From Chloroflexota bacterium (GTDB taxonomy: Bacteria > Chloroflexota > Anaerolineae > Anaerolineales > UBA11579), in NCBI GenBank assembly GCA_019456165.1, contig VRUJ01000026.1, forward strand, positions 1 to 60,281: 60,281 bases of DNA, in the 5' to 3' direction. The position numbers were made by a program, and so were the translations under genes. The notes beneath the pieces were generated by a model. It was not told the origin of the DNA, ran no database searches, and worked only from the letters and a program-made list of their open reading frames with translations. Below are positions 37,351 to 46,261 of the stretch, piece after piece. Positions within the stretch are counted from its first letter, which is position 1, and each line of letters starts with the position of its first letter.

Positions 37351-39050
37351 TGAAGAAGGTAAATAGAAAACTTTTCCTAATTCCGATTCTGGCGATAATC
37401 GGAATAACTCTCACATGGAATACTAGTAATAGCCAAGCTCAAGAACTTGAGAATAGCCCTTATATAATCGGGATTATATTCGATGAGCAAGGTCAACAGA
37501 TAGTTGATGCGGAGGTAAGCTTAATCTCGAATGTAGATAGCGAACCTCTCAGCAAGACAAACACCCAACCAGATGGGCGCTATAATTTAGAAGTTACTGA
37601 TCGGATTCCCGATTTTTTAAGCATCCACATCGAACGCCCACATTTTGAGAAAGTTACTCTTGAACTAAACCAGGCACAGATCCAGAGTTTGCGCTCTGGT
37701 GAAACGCTCTCCATAGAAGATACTGTTTTGCTGCGCCGAATCAACCCGGCTTTCTGGATAGCAAGCGTGATATTCGTGATCGTACTAGTACTTATCGCCA
37801 CTGGAAAACTGCATAACACGCTTGCCGCGATGCTCGGGATGTCACTCCTTTTTATTATCAGTTATATTGGAGGCTACATTAACGAAGATTTGTTTATCTT
37901 CGATTTTGAAGGCTCATTGAATTACGTTGACTGGAATGTGATATTTTTGATTATGGGGATGATGATCGTTATCGCTATCGTGGAAAAGACAGGCATCTTC
38001 CAATGGCTGGCTTTCTTTGCGTATCGCATATCGGGAGGTCGAATGTGGCTGCTGCTGACAATCCTGATGTTGATCACCGGCGTGGCATCAGCGTTCCTGG
38101 ATAACGTCACCACCATGCTGCTGATGACGCCAATCAGCGTGCAGATCGCATTGGCGTTGGGCATCAATCCATTAGCGCTACTAATGCCAGAAGTGATGGC
38201 TTCAAACGTGATCGGAGTAAGCACACTTGTCGGCACACCTACGAATATTTTAATCGGCTCGTATGGGGATATTTCCTTCAACGATTTCCTGACCAACCTG
38301 ACACCAGGGGTAATTCTGGCTTTCATTGGATTGCTCCTCTACTGCGGCTTAATCTTTCGGAAAGACCTGGCCAAAGCCCATGCACCTTCTCCCTTGTTAT
38401 TGGAGAAACTTGCCGAACACGGGGAAATCACTCAACCTGTTCATCTTAAAAAAGCTGGCTGGGTCGGGCTAGGGATGGTTATTCTATTTGTATTTGGAGA
38501 AAAAATCCATCTGCTCCCTGCAGTGACAGCATTGATAGGCGCAACAGCACTGCTTGTGTGGATCAAGCCGAACATAGAAGAGATGATCGAGGAAGTGGAC
38601 TGGACAACCCTAGTCTTCTTTATTTCTCTCTTCATCGTTGTAGGCGCTATTCAAGAGGCGGGTCTGATCAGCTTTATCGCTACTGGTATCAGCCAAATGG
38701 TAGGCAGCAGCCTGATACTCTCCATGCTAGCCGTCATATGGCTAAGCGCGATTCTTTCAACCATAATCGCAAACATCCCTTTCACAGCCGCTATGCTTCC
38801 TGTTATCGGTTTCCTAACTGCTACTGTGCCTGGGGCAAATACCAAGGTGCTGTTCTATTGTCTTTCGGTCGGTTCCGCCATGGGCGGAAATGGTTCATTG
38901 ATCGGGGCATCTGCTAATATGGTCACGGCTGGTATCGCAGAGGCTGCGGGCTTTCGAATAAGCTATGGTTATTTCTTAAAAAAAGGATTTCCGGCTCTAT
39001 TAATCACGGTCAGCCTCGCCACAATTTGGCTCTTAATCCGTTTTCATTAG
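37350..39050 (+). CDS. ArsB/NhaD/SLC13-type permease with N-terminal CarboxypepD_reg-like domain
   Basis: The 566-residue protein has a signal-like N terminus, then a beta-sandwich resembling carboxypeptidase regulatory domains (about 35-120; GIIFDEQGQQIVDAEVSL and QPDGRYNLEV), and then about 12 TM helices of the ion-transporter superfamily. Typical marks are GMMIVIAIVEKTGIFQWLA, SAFLDNVTTMLLMTP, GVSTLVGTPTNILIGS and a second half with IANIPFTAAMLP and GGNGSLIGASANM. The transported ion (citrate, arsenite, Na+ or other) cannot be assigned. It is coupled to the UspA-like gene. Confidence 0.86.
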   Translation: MKKVNRKLFLIPILAIIGITLTWNTSNSQAQELENSPYIIGIIFDEQGQQIVDAEVSLISNVDSEPLSKTNTQPDGRYNLEVTDRIPDFLSIHIERPHFEKVTLELNQAQIQSLRSGETLSIEDTVLLRRINPAFWIASVIFVIVLVLIATGKLHNTLAAMLGMSLLFIISYIGGYINEDLFIFDFEGSLNYVDWNVIFLIMGMMIVIAIVEKTGIFQWLAFFAYRISGGRMWLLLTILMLITGVASAFLDNVTTMLLMTPISVQIALALGINPLALLMPEVMASNVIGVSTLVGTPTNILIGSYGDISFNDFLTNLTPGVILAFIGLLLYCGLIFRKDLAKAHAPSPLLLEKLAEHGEITQPVHLKKAGWVGLGMVILFVFGEKIHLLPAVTALIGATALLVWIKPNIEEMIEEVDWTTLVFFISLFIVVGAIQEAGLISFIATGISQMVGSSLILSMLAVIWLSAILSTIIANIPFTAAMLPVIGFLTATVPGANTKVLFYCLSVGSAMGGNGSLIGASANMVTAGIAEAAGFRISYGYFLKKGFPALLITVSLATIWLLIRFH

Positions 39051-39100
39051 CCCGGTCCCAAACCTATAGACCAACCCAGGTAATAAATTTCAAAAAAAAC

Positions 39101-40396
39101 ATGAAAACCTTCTTGGATCAGTTACGCGGGAAAAATGTTGTCTGGATCTCTTTCGCCTTTGTGAGTTTCTTCTCAACGATCTATCTGGTTTGGAACAAGT
39201 ATCTCACCAACACTAACCCAACCAATGCCGAGGATTTTTCATTTGCATTTGTAGATCTTATAAATGATGTTAAACTCATTGTTTTTTTTCTTTTAATACT
39301 GATAGTTCCATTTTTCAGCGAGGAGACCAAAAATTCCAACAATAAAAGCTATACTCTTGAGAGTCATCATAGGCGTTTATTCAACACAACCTGGAAAACT
39401 GTTGCGTTTTTATGGATAACCGCAATTGTAACCATCATCATCGTTAATCCTAGGGGGCTATATCGAATAAGAATTTTTCCTCAACTTTCAGATGATTTCA
39501 GAAATACAAGAGTTGCTAATTATCTTGACTTGAACACCACTCCGGAACTAGTTATCCTGGGGTCTTCACGGACTATTACTATTTCTCCTGATTACATTAC
39601 TCAGGAATTAGGCTATAGCGCTTATAACTTTGGTATTGCTGGAGCACGCGCAAATGATATAACTTTAATTACAAGGTTTATCCTTAGCGATGGCAGAGAA
39701 TCCTATCCCGGAGTACTTCTGATTGAAGTCGGTCCAACATTTCATAACAGCTCAGATGCAGTTGTTCGGGCGCCTTTGTATTTCATAAGATATATGGATC
39801 CTGGAATCGCGACTTTTGCTATAGCGAATCGCTTTCTGGACTTGTTCAATATTTTTCAATTAGCAGAATCGGTCTACGTAATTCAATATTCGAGTCAAGG
39901 TTTTGTTCAGGAAACTTACGAGATCATTAATCCGAATGGTTATACAACTATCAAACCAACCCTTACCTTTGAAGAAGTTTGGGCTAATTACTTGGAGCAG
40001 GGAGAAGAGCGATATCCTTGCAAAAATTTTAACCCTGATGACACTGAATATCTAAAAGAAGTTGTTAGCTTAGCCCAAGAGCATAATACTTCAATAGTTT
40101 TCTATACCAGTCCCCTGCTGCCACAATACTATGAAACTTTTTATAATGGTTCGCCTCGTTTCGATGAGTGCATGGCCCATTTACTCCAACGCATGTCTAC
40201 ACTATCAGATGGCTCTAGTATAATATTTTTTCAAGATCTTATGGTTTCTGAAAACTTAAACATCTTAATAGATGAATCTGGATACTACGATGGACAACAT
40301 CTCAAACCGATCAATGCAAACCTAATGATAGATGTCTTAGCGGAAACCATCACCCAGGCGTTCGATGCGGCATCTGAACTGAGAAATCAACCCTAA
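39101..40396 (+). CDS. Membrane-anchored SGNH-like protein, partner of an MBOAT acyltransferase
   Basis: The 431-residue protein has three N-terminal TM helices (about 10-32, 55-75, 100-120) and an extracytoplasmic SGNH-hydrolase-like domain. In this domain ILGSSRTITISPDYI (nucleophile Ser block), YNFGIAGARANDI (Gly/Asn block) and DGQHLKPINAN (Asp/His block) are visible. It resembles AlgJ/AlgX-, PatB- and DltD-like partners of MBOAT proteins. The ATG at 39101 is preferred because the upstream ORF overlaps the permease and adds no recognisable sequence. It lies nine bases before the MBOAT gene. Confidence 0.75.
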   Translation: MKTFLDQLRGKNVVWISFAFVSFFSTIYLVWNKYLTNTNPTNAEDFSFAFVDLINDVKLIVFFLLILIVPFFSEETKNSNNKSYTLESHHRRLFNTTWKTVAFLWITAIVTIIIVNPRGLYRIRIFPQLSDDFRNTRVANYLDLNTTPELVILGSSRTITISPDYITQELGYSAYNFGIAGARANDITLITRFILSDGRESYPGVLLIEVGPTFHNSSDAVVRAPLYFIRYMDPGIATFAIANRFLDLFNIFQLAESVYVIQYSSQGFVQETYEIINPNGYTTIKPTLTFEEVWANYLEQGEERYPCKNFNPDDTEYLKEVVSLAQEHNTSIVFYTSPLLPQYYETFYNGSPRFDECMAHLLQRMSTLSDGSSIIFFQDLMVSENLNILIDESGYYDGQHLKPINANLMIDVLAETITQAFDAASELRNQP

Positions 40397-40404
40397 TAAC
40401 CAGC

Positions 40405-41805
40405 ATGCAAATCATCAGCCGCGTCTTCCTATTATCTTTTTTACCCATCAGTCTATTTATCTACTGGAAATTAATCCGGAAACAGAGGGGTAAACTTTGG
40501 TTCTTATATACTCTTAGTTTACTTTTCTACGGTTTGGGTGGTTTCCAATTTATTCCCCTCCTAGTGGGATTATCATTAATTACATTTTGGGCAGCGCGTA
40601 GAAATCTAATATGGGTGGGGGTTGCCCTGAATTTGGTTGCTTTAGGGTTCTTCAAATATTGGGATTTTGGAGCTTACTATATAATAAATATTACCCGCCT
40701 GATCAAACTCCCAATACTTCTACCCATACTAAAAGTCGCATTACCTCTAGGGCTGTCTTATTATGTGTTCAAACACGTCGGATACTTATTGGATGTTAAG
40801 AAAGGCCGGTATCCGGCTACAAACGATATGCTTACTTTTGCAACTTTTTCTGTTTTCTTTCCTCAGATCAGCGCGGGACCGATAAGCAGTTTTCAGGATA
40901 CTGGCCAGCAACTTCGTTCACTCCCAGAACGTTTATCTTCAGATAATGCTTACCGTGGGTTTTTTCATATTACTATTGGATTGGCCAAGAAGATGCTGCT
41001 GGCAGACCGGCTTTCAAGCATCCTTGCATTAGGAATATACCAATTCGATAGCTCAGGAACTGGTCTTATCAATGCATGGGTCTTTGTTTTATTACAAGGA
41101 TTCCGTTTATATTTAGATTTTTCTAGTTATTCGGATGCAGCTCTAGGTATTGGATACTTGTTTGGAGTCACTTTACCTGCCAACTTTGATAACCCTTATC
41201 TTGCCAAGACTCCCAGCAGTTTCTGGGAAAAATGGCATATCTCTTTGTCGCTTTGGTTTAGGATATATATCTTTTCCCCGCTCAGTCGTAGCCTGCTTAA
41301 ACGCTGGGGGAGTGCGCGGCGCATGCTAGCTCAATACACTGCTAACTTTATAACTATGACCCTAATAGGTATATGGCACGGGGCGAATTGGGCAATTATC
41401 CTTTGGGGAACCTACCATGGATTACTATTGAACATCTGGGCTTGGATCTCCCGCAATAAACCCCAATGGTTAGATACCAAGTTCAACCATGTTGTTTTCT
41501 TCACAACATTTATGTTAGGCTGGGGAGCATTCTTCAGTCCGAATCTTGACTCTCTAGTAATTATTACCAAGGATCTATTTGGTCTAAATGGCTTGGGGTC
41601 ATTATCACAAATATATCAAAGATTTCCTCAAGATCTACTCATCCCACTCATGGTAGCAATACTAATCGCCCTCTCAGGTTCTTCTGAGGCAGCAGACATG
41701 ATTAGGGTGAGGAAACGCTGGTTCGCAGTATTAATTGGTATTGTATTTGCCTTAATCATCATGAGCACAGGCGAACCTACAGATTTCACATACGTACAGT
41801 TTTAG
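40405..41805 (+). CDS. MBOAT family O-acyltransferase (AlgI/DltB/PatA-like)
   Basis: The 466-residue polytopic protein has about ten TM helices and the MBOAT signature: PISSFQDTGQQ near residue 155, DFSSYSDAALGIGYLFG, SFWEKWHISLSLWFR, and the catalytic-His region GIWHGANWAIILWGTYHG near 325. Such proteins move acyl groups, usually acetyl, across the membrane onto surface polysaccharide. With the SGNH-like partner upstream this is a probable envelope polysaccharide O-acetylation module. Confidence 0.93.
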   Translation: MQIISRVFLLSFLPISLFIYWKLIRKQRGKLWFLYTLSLLFYGLGGFQFIPLLVGLSLITFWAARRNLIWVGVALNLVALGFFKYWDFGAYYIINITRLIKLPILLPILKVALPLGLSYYVFKHVGYLLDVKKGRYPATNDMLTFATFSVFFPQISAGPISSFQDTGQQLRSLPERLSSDNAYRGFFHITIGLAKKMLLADRLSSILALGIYQFDSSGTGLINAWVFVLLQGFRLYLDFSSYSDAALGIGYLFGVTLPANFDNPYLAKTPSSFWEKWHISLSLWFRIYIFSPLSRSLLKRWGSARRMLAQYTANFITMTLIGIWHGANWAIILWGTYHGLLLNIWAWISRNKPQWLDTKFNHVVFFTTFMLGWGAFFSPNLDSLVIITKDLFGLNGLGSLSQIYQRFPQDLLIPLMVAILIALSGSSEAADMIRVRKRWFAVLIGIVFALIIMSTGEPTDFTYVQF

Positions 41806-41901
41806 TTCCGTTCTTACCCGAAAATAGCTAAGATTTTCTCCCTAAATCGTTATTTTTAAGTTACAATAATAAAAACAAATGTTCTGAGGGCAGGAGACCC
41901 G

Positions 41902-43104
41902 ATGCCGGTTGATTTTATAAAAGTACGCGACCAGATCACACAGATAGGGAAGACTGCACCCAAAGAGGCTAAGCGCCTGAAAGAACTGGGAGAAAAAGCG
42001 CGCCAGCTTCTGGATGCAAACTCCGGGGATATTGATAGATTAAGGGATAAAGTTACATTAGCAGCAAAAGAGGATCAATTTCTGCGTTGCGCTAAACCAG
42101 TTAGCGAATCCCTTAACGCGGCTTTCTCTCTACCCCCTTTACCAGAAACCGCCAGCATTCTTGCCGCGGATGGGTCACAGATCAATCCCGACTCCCATGC
42201 AGCGGTTAACTACTACCTCATCAACGTAGGCGCAATCAGCCTAAATCAAGGCTCATCCGCAGCCCCAATCGCGACTGTTCAGACAGACATCTTCTTTGGT
42301 GAAGATATTTATACAACCAGCGGGACAATTTCGGAAAATCTGGTGGCTCTTAAGCGCGATCAAAGAGAGCGCCAGGTTCTGGCAGAACTTGCCCAGAAAG
42401 CTGATGCGCCAACCTTCACCCTCACCGACGGGCCGATGGAATTATGGGGTGGCAAAGGACAAACCACTGACGAAACCAAAACCTTCTCCCAGGCCCTTGA
42501 AGAGTACAAAAAAGCTTTAAAAACCCTCCACGATCTAGGTGCTGCCACGGCTGGTTATGTGGACAAACCCAGAGCTGGATATGTTGTCCAACTCCTGGAG
42601 GTGGCTGCCACACACAGGGACGAGTTGAAAGAACTCAGGGAAAATCGCCCCTTGCGCGGGGTTTCCGATTCTGCATTATTCAGATCTATTTTAGACCCAG
42701 GAGAACGCTCGGCAATATTTGCAATTCAATCAAAATCATCTAAAAGTTACGAGGGCGATTTAGCTCTGCACTTTTTCTACTTGAACGTTGGCCGAAAGAA
42801 AAAGCCTTGGTTGGCGCGCGTTGAAATCCCCGCCTGGGTTGTTAATGACGAGACAATGCTCAATAATTTACACGCTGTGCTCATAGATCAATGCCGCATA
42901 ATGGGTTCGCGAGCATATCCTTATTTACTACACCGTTCTCACGAAGTGGCTGTTGTCACCCGCGAAGAAAAAGAACAAATCACTGAAATGCTCGTGCAGG
43001 AATTAAACAAGCAACACGTTGAATTTGGAGAAATATCCCAAAAACAGGCCGCCAAGAATTTCAGCGGCCGCAGGAGGTTCACCCTTGGATCAAAACGGTA
43101 TTGA
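41902..43104 (+). CDS. nurA: NurA domain nuclease
   Basis: The 400-residue protein carries the NurA domain: ILAADGSQINPDSHAAVNYYLINVG near residue 86 (cut here for its DGSQ metal-binding Asp), TLTDGPMELWGG near 173 (second acidic motif), GYVDKPRAGYVVQLL and a C-terminal HRSHEVAVV. NurA is a 5'-3' and endonuclease that works with the HerA helicase in DNA end processing. A GGCAGGAG site precedes the ATG. It overlaps the next gene by 20 bases, and herA lies downstream after an RM cassette. Confidence 0.88.
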   Translation: MPVDFIKVRDQITQIGKTAPKEAKRLKELGEKARQLLDANSGDIDRLRDKVTLAAKEDQFLRCAKPVSESLNAAFSLPPLPETASILAADGSQINPDSHAAVNYYLINVGAISLNQGSSAAPIATVQTDIFFGEDIYTTSGTISENLVALKRDQRERQVLAELAQKADAPTFTLTDGPMELWGGKGQTTDETKTFSQALEEYKKALKTLHDLGAATAGYVDKPRAGYVVQLLEVAATHRDELKELRENRPLRGVSDSALFRSILDPGERSAIFAIQSKSSKSYEGDLALHFFYLNVGRKKKPWLARVEIPAWVVNDETMLNNLHAVLIDQCRIMGSRAYPYLLHRSHEVAVVTREEKEQITEMLVQELNKQHVEFGEISQKQAAKNFSGRRRFTLGSKRY

Positions 43105-43696
43105 AATCGGGCGTTTACTGCGCTCTGGAATCAGCGGATTTGTTGCTGGCGCACGCGTATCCGAATTAGAAGCCCCCAGTTTTGGCACATTAGTACGCGC
43201 CCCTCTGGGAGATAATTTTCACATATTTGGCTTGATCTACGATATCAACGTGGATGATGACGGCCTGGTTCGCCAGTTGGTCACCACGGATAACGTGGAT
43301 ACTGAAGTAATCGAAGACAACCGTGTTAACCGCAACGTGCCTATGGAAATGAGTGTGATGTCGGTGGGATATCAAGAAGGGGAGACAATAAAACACCTGC
43401 TGCCACCGCGAGCTCCCCTCAGCCTGGATGTGATTAGTCAATGTACAGACGAGGAAGTCTACAACTTCACCAACGCGGGCCGCTTTGGCTATTTCCGGCA
43501 CATATTACGCAATACCGACCAACCAATCAGCGAACTGCTGGCCGCGCATTTGCAACAAGCCCACGAAGTGAATGTGGCCGCGGGCAAACCCGATTGGGCA
43601 AACAATGCCTCCAAAGAACTCATCACCCTCTTGCGCGATGACTATTCCACATTAATGGCGGTTCTGGGAGCATTAGGAGATGCTATTTCGATTTGA
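43085..43696 (+). CDS. Free-standing HAS-barrel-like protein
   Basis: The 203-residue protein starts at a TTG (43085) positioned after AGGAGG at 43070-43076, inside the end of nurA. Its N-terminal part (IEIGRLLRSGISGFVAGARVS followed by FGTLVRAPL and FHIFGLIYDINVDDDG) resembles the HAS-barrel that opens the HerA protein encoded downstream (SIGYIVGGGL and LFYGLITDLRLGATD). The C-terminal half is helical. It may be an adaptor in the NurA-HerA assembly, inferred from position and shared domain. Confidence 0.68.
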   Translation: MDQNGIEIGRLLRSGISGFVAGARVSELEAPSFGTLVRAPLGDNFHIFGLIYDINVDDDGLVRQLVTTDNVDTEVIEDNRVNRNVPMEMSVMSVGYQEGETIKHLLPPRAPLSLDVISQCTDEEVYNFTNAGRFGYFRHILRNTDQPISELLAAHLQQAHEVNVAAGKPDWANNASKELITLLRDDYSTLMAVLGALGDAISI

Positions 43697-43775
43697 GATT
43701 TTGGAGTGCTGATAAAGTTTATTAAATATTGACCAATTGCTATAATTGATCATACCATTTTTAGGAGCTAATTGG

Positions 43776-45371
43776 ATGATGCCAGATGAGAAAGAATTAG
43801 TGACTGTTGAAGAAGCAAGTGACTGGGTGAGAAAAAAATATGATAGACCTGTTTCTGCATCCAACATTTCATATTTGATACAGTATGGACAAGTAAAAGT
43901 TATAGTCGACAATGGTATTTCTAAAGTATCTAAAAGTGACTTAAGGCAATATTATTCGGCTCAGAGTAAAAAAGAAATCCAATGGAAACAACAACTCGGG
44001 GAGGATTTGAATTGGCAACTATCATTTGACAAAGTAAGGGAGAAAGAAAGAACGAAACATGTACATCGATTGCATCCATACAAAGGAAAATTTATCCCTC
44101 AACTTGTTGAATATTTCTTGGATGCACATACCGATGAATATAAGAAAGAAACCTATTTCAGACCTGGAGATATTGTGTTAGATCCATTCTGTGGTAGCGG
44201 AACCACTCTGGTTCAAGCCAATGAACTTGGATTGCATGCAATTGGTATTGATATCTCACGTTTTAATTCCTTAATTAGCAATGTTAAAGTTAAAAAACAT
44301 CATTTAGCAAAAATCCAATATGAAATTCAAAAAATTTCCAAAGGGTTAATACAGTTTGTATCCGAAAATAATTGGGGGAATTTTGAACAACAATTGCTTT
44401 CTGAACTTTATGTAATAAACAAAAGATATTTCCCTTCCCCAAAATATCGTTATCAAGTAAGAAGAAAAGAAATTGACCAGAAAACCTATTCAAAAAAAGT
44501 TGAGTATGAGTTTCAACCTATATTTAATAAACTAGTTAATGAATATAAATTGAAAATATTACAAAATAATGGAAAAGATAGGTTTTTAGACAAATGGTTT
44601 TTAGACACAGTCAGGCAAGAGATTAATCTCGTACAAAACTTAATTTCACAAATTGAGGAACCGGAAATCCAGGATGTACTCAGAATAATATTAAGTAGAA
44701 CAGTTCGTTCATGCCGGGCAACAACACATGCTGATTTGGCAACTCTAAAAAGCATTGTTAGTGCCCCATATTACTGTCGGAAGCATTATAAACTATGTAA
44801 ACCTCTTTTTTCTATCCTAAGTTGGTGGGAACGTTACACCAAAGACACTATCAGCCGTCTTTATCATTTTGAGAAAATAAGAACAAATACTAATCAAATA
44901 TGCTTAACTAACGATTCAAGAAATGTGAATATTTTTAAGGCATTAGCTTTAGAAAAAGCTGCCTTTGGAGCTCAAGCTAATGATCAAAAAATTAAGGGAA
45001 TCTTCTCAAGCCCTCCTTATGTAGGGTTGATAAATTACCATGAACAACACGCATATGCTTATGATCTGTTTGGATTTGATAGAAATGATAATAAAGAGAT
45101 CGGCCCCCTTTATAAGGGAAAAGGTGTTGAAGCTAGAAACTCTTATGTAAGAGGTGTTGCTTCAGTACTCGCAAATTGTCAAAACTATTTAACTGATGAA
45201 TTCGATATATTATTAGTTGCTAATGATCGATTTAATCTGTACCCACAGATTGCAAGTGAAGCAGGTTTAAAAATTGTAAATGAGTTTAAACGACCAGTTC
45301 TGAATCGTACAGAGAAAGATAAATCCGCTTACGCAGAATCGATATTCCATATGAAACAGGAGAACTTTTAA
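43776..45371 (+). CDS. DNA methyltransferase of the TdeIII-like RM system, with N-terminal HTH-like domain
   Basis: The 531-residue protein has an excisionase/HTH-like N-terminal part (TVEEASDWVRKKY and ISYLIQYGQVKVI, residues about 10-60). Motif I DPFCGSGTTLVQANELG comes near 140 and, after a long insert of about 260 residues, motif IV SSPPYVGLINY near 408. Motif I before IV with the insert between them fits alpha-type order. AGGAG precedes the ATG at 43776, and a TATAAT lies at 43740-43745. It is AT-rich and ends overlapping the nuclease gene (TAATG). Confidence 0.85.
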   Translation: MMPDEKELVTVEEASDWVRKKYDRPVSASNISYLIQYGQVKVIVDNGISKVSKSDLRQYYSAQSKKEIQWKQQLGEDLNWQLSFDKVREKERTKHVHRLHPYKGKFIPQLVEYFLDAHTDEYKKETYFRPGDIVLDPFCGSGTTLVQANELGLHAIGIDISRFNSLISNVKVKKHHLAKIQYEIQKISKGLIQFVSENNWGNFEQQLLSELYVINKRYFPSPKYRYQVRRKEIDQKTYSKKVEYEFQPIFNKLVNEYKLKILQNNGKDRFLDKWFLDTVRQEINLVQNLISQIEEPEIQDVLRIILSRTVRSCRATTHADLATLKSIVSAPYYCRKHYKLCKPLFSILSWWERYTKDTISRLYHFEKIRTNTNQICLTNDSRNVNIFKALALEKAAFGAQANDQKIKGIFSSPPYVGLINYHEQHAYAYDLFGFDRNDNKEIGPLYKGKGVEARNSYVRGVASVLANCQNYLTDEFDILLVANDRFNLYPQIASEAGLKIVNEFKRPVLNRTEKDKSAYAESIFHMKQENF

Positions 45372-46150
45372 TGGGAATTTCAGGAGAGAAAAAAGACCTA
45401 ATAGTTAAAGTCTTGAAGGATAGCATTGAGAATAAATTCAAGAATTATAAGCCTGAGACAAAACATATGCCTTTTCATTATCGTTTAATTGGAAAAGACC
45501 GAATGGCCCTTTTTTCATTTATTCATTCTCTCAATACCACATTTGGTACCTCGATTTATGAACCTGTGGCGATAGCTCTTGCCCAAGATATTTTTATCGA
45601 AAAAAAGAAACAAGAAGATCCTCATACTGTCGTTAGCTCAGAGGCCCATGGGGTAATTCAGAATATTATTGATGGAATTTCAGTTGGAGATCGTACCCCG
45701 GATAAAATTGCTGAACTTGAAGAAATCCGTAACGCAAGTAATTTGGGACGTATGAATAATGTAAACCTAACTAAGATCGATATCTGGTTAAAAAAACGTG
45801 ATGGTGTAATATATTTTATTGACCTAAAAACTGTGAAACCGAACGTGGGAGGATTCCAGAATATGAAAAGAACACTCCTCGAATGGGCTGCAACAGAGTT
45901 TGCAAAAAATCCTGATGTCCAGATAAAAACCATGCTTGGAATTCCCTATAACCCTTATCATCCTAAACCTTACCAACGGTGGACAATGAGAGGGATGTTT
46001 GATCTAAAAGAAGAAATTTTAGTAGCTGAAGAATTGTGGGATTTTATCGGTGGGGAAGGTAGCTATGACGTTTTATTAGATTGTTTTGAACAAGCTGGCA
46101 TTGAGTTACGACCAAAGATTGACGAATATTTTTCTCGATTTGATAATTAA
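45371..46150 (+). CDS. Type II restriction endonuclease, TdeIII family
   Basis: The 259-residue protein resembles TdeIII: KHMPFHYRLIGKDRMALFSF near 32, SSEAHGVIQNIIDGI near 93, and the probable catalytic site TKIDIWLKK with FIDLKTVKPNVGGF (Asp and DLK residues, about 135-155) of the PD-(D/E)xK type. TdeIII is reported to recognise GGNCC; specificity here is only inferred from family. Its start overlaps the methyltransferase stop by one base. It lies 110 bases before herA. Confidence 0.78.
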   Translation: MGISGEKKDLIVKVLKDSIENKFKNYKPETKHMPFHYRLIGKDRMALFSFIHSLNTTFGTSIYEPVAIALAQDIFIEKKKQEDPHTVVSSEAHGVIQNIIDGISVGDRTPDKIAELEEIRNASNLGRMNNVNLTKIDIWLKKRDGVIYFIDLKTVKPNVGGFQNMKRTLLEWAATEFAKNPDVQIKTMLGIPYNPYHPKPYQRWTMRGMFDLKEEILVAEELWDFIGGEGSYDVLLDCFEQAGIELRPKIDEYFSRFDN

Positions 46151-46261
46151 TTTGTATATCAGGTTATCAATTGAATTCGGTATCGTTTCATATTTCTATC
46201 TTCTTGATTCGCATTTACTATTAGGAATATTAATTTGCATGGCTAGAAGGAAAAGTGAACT

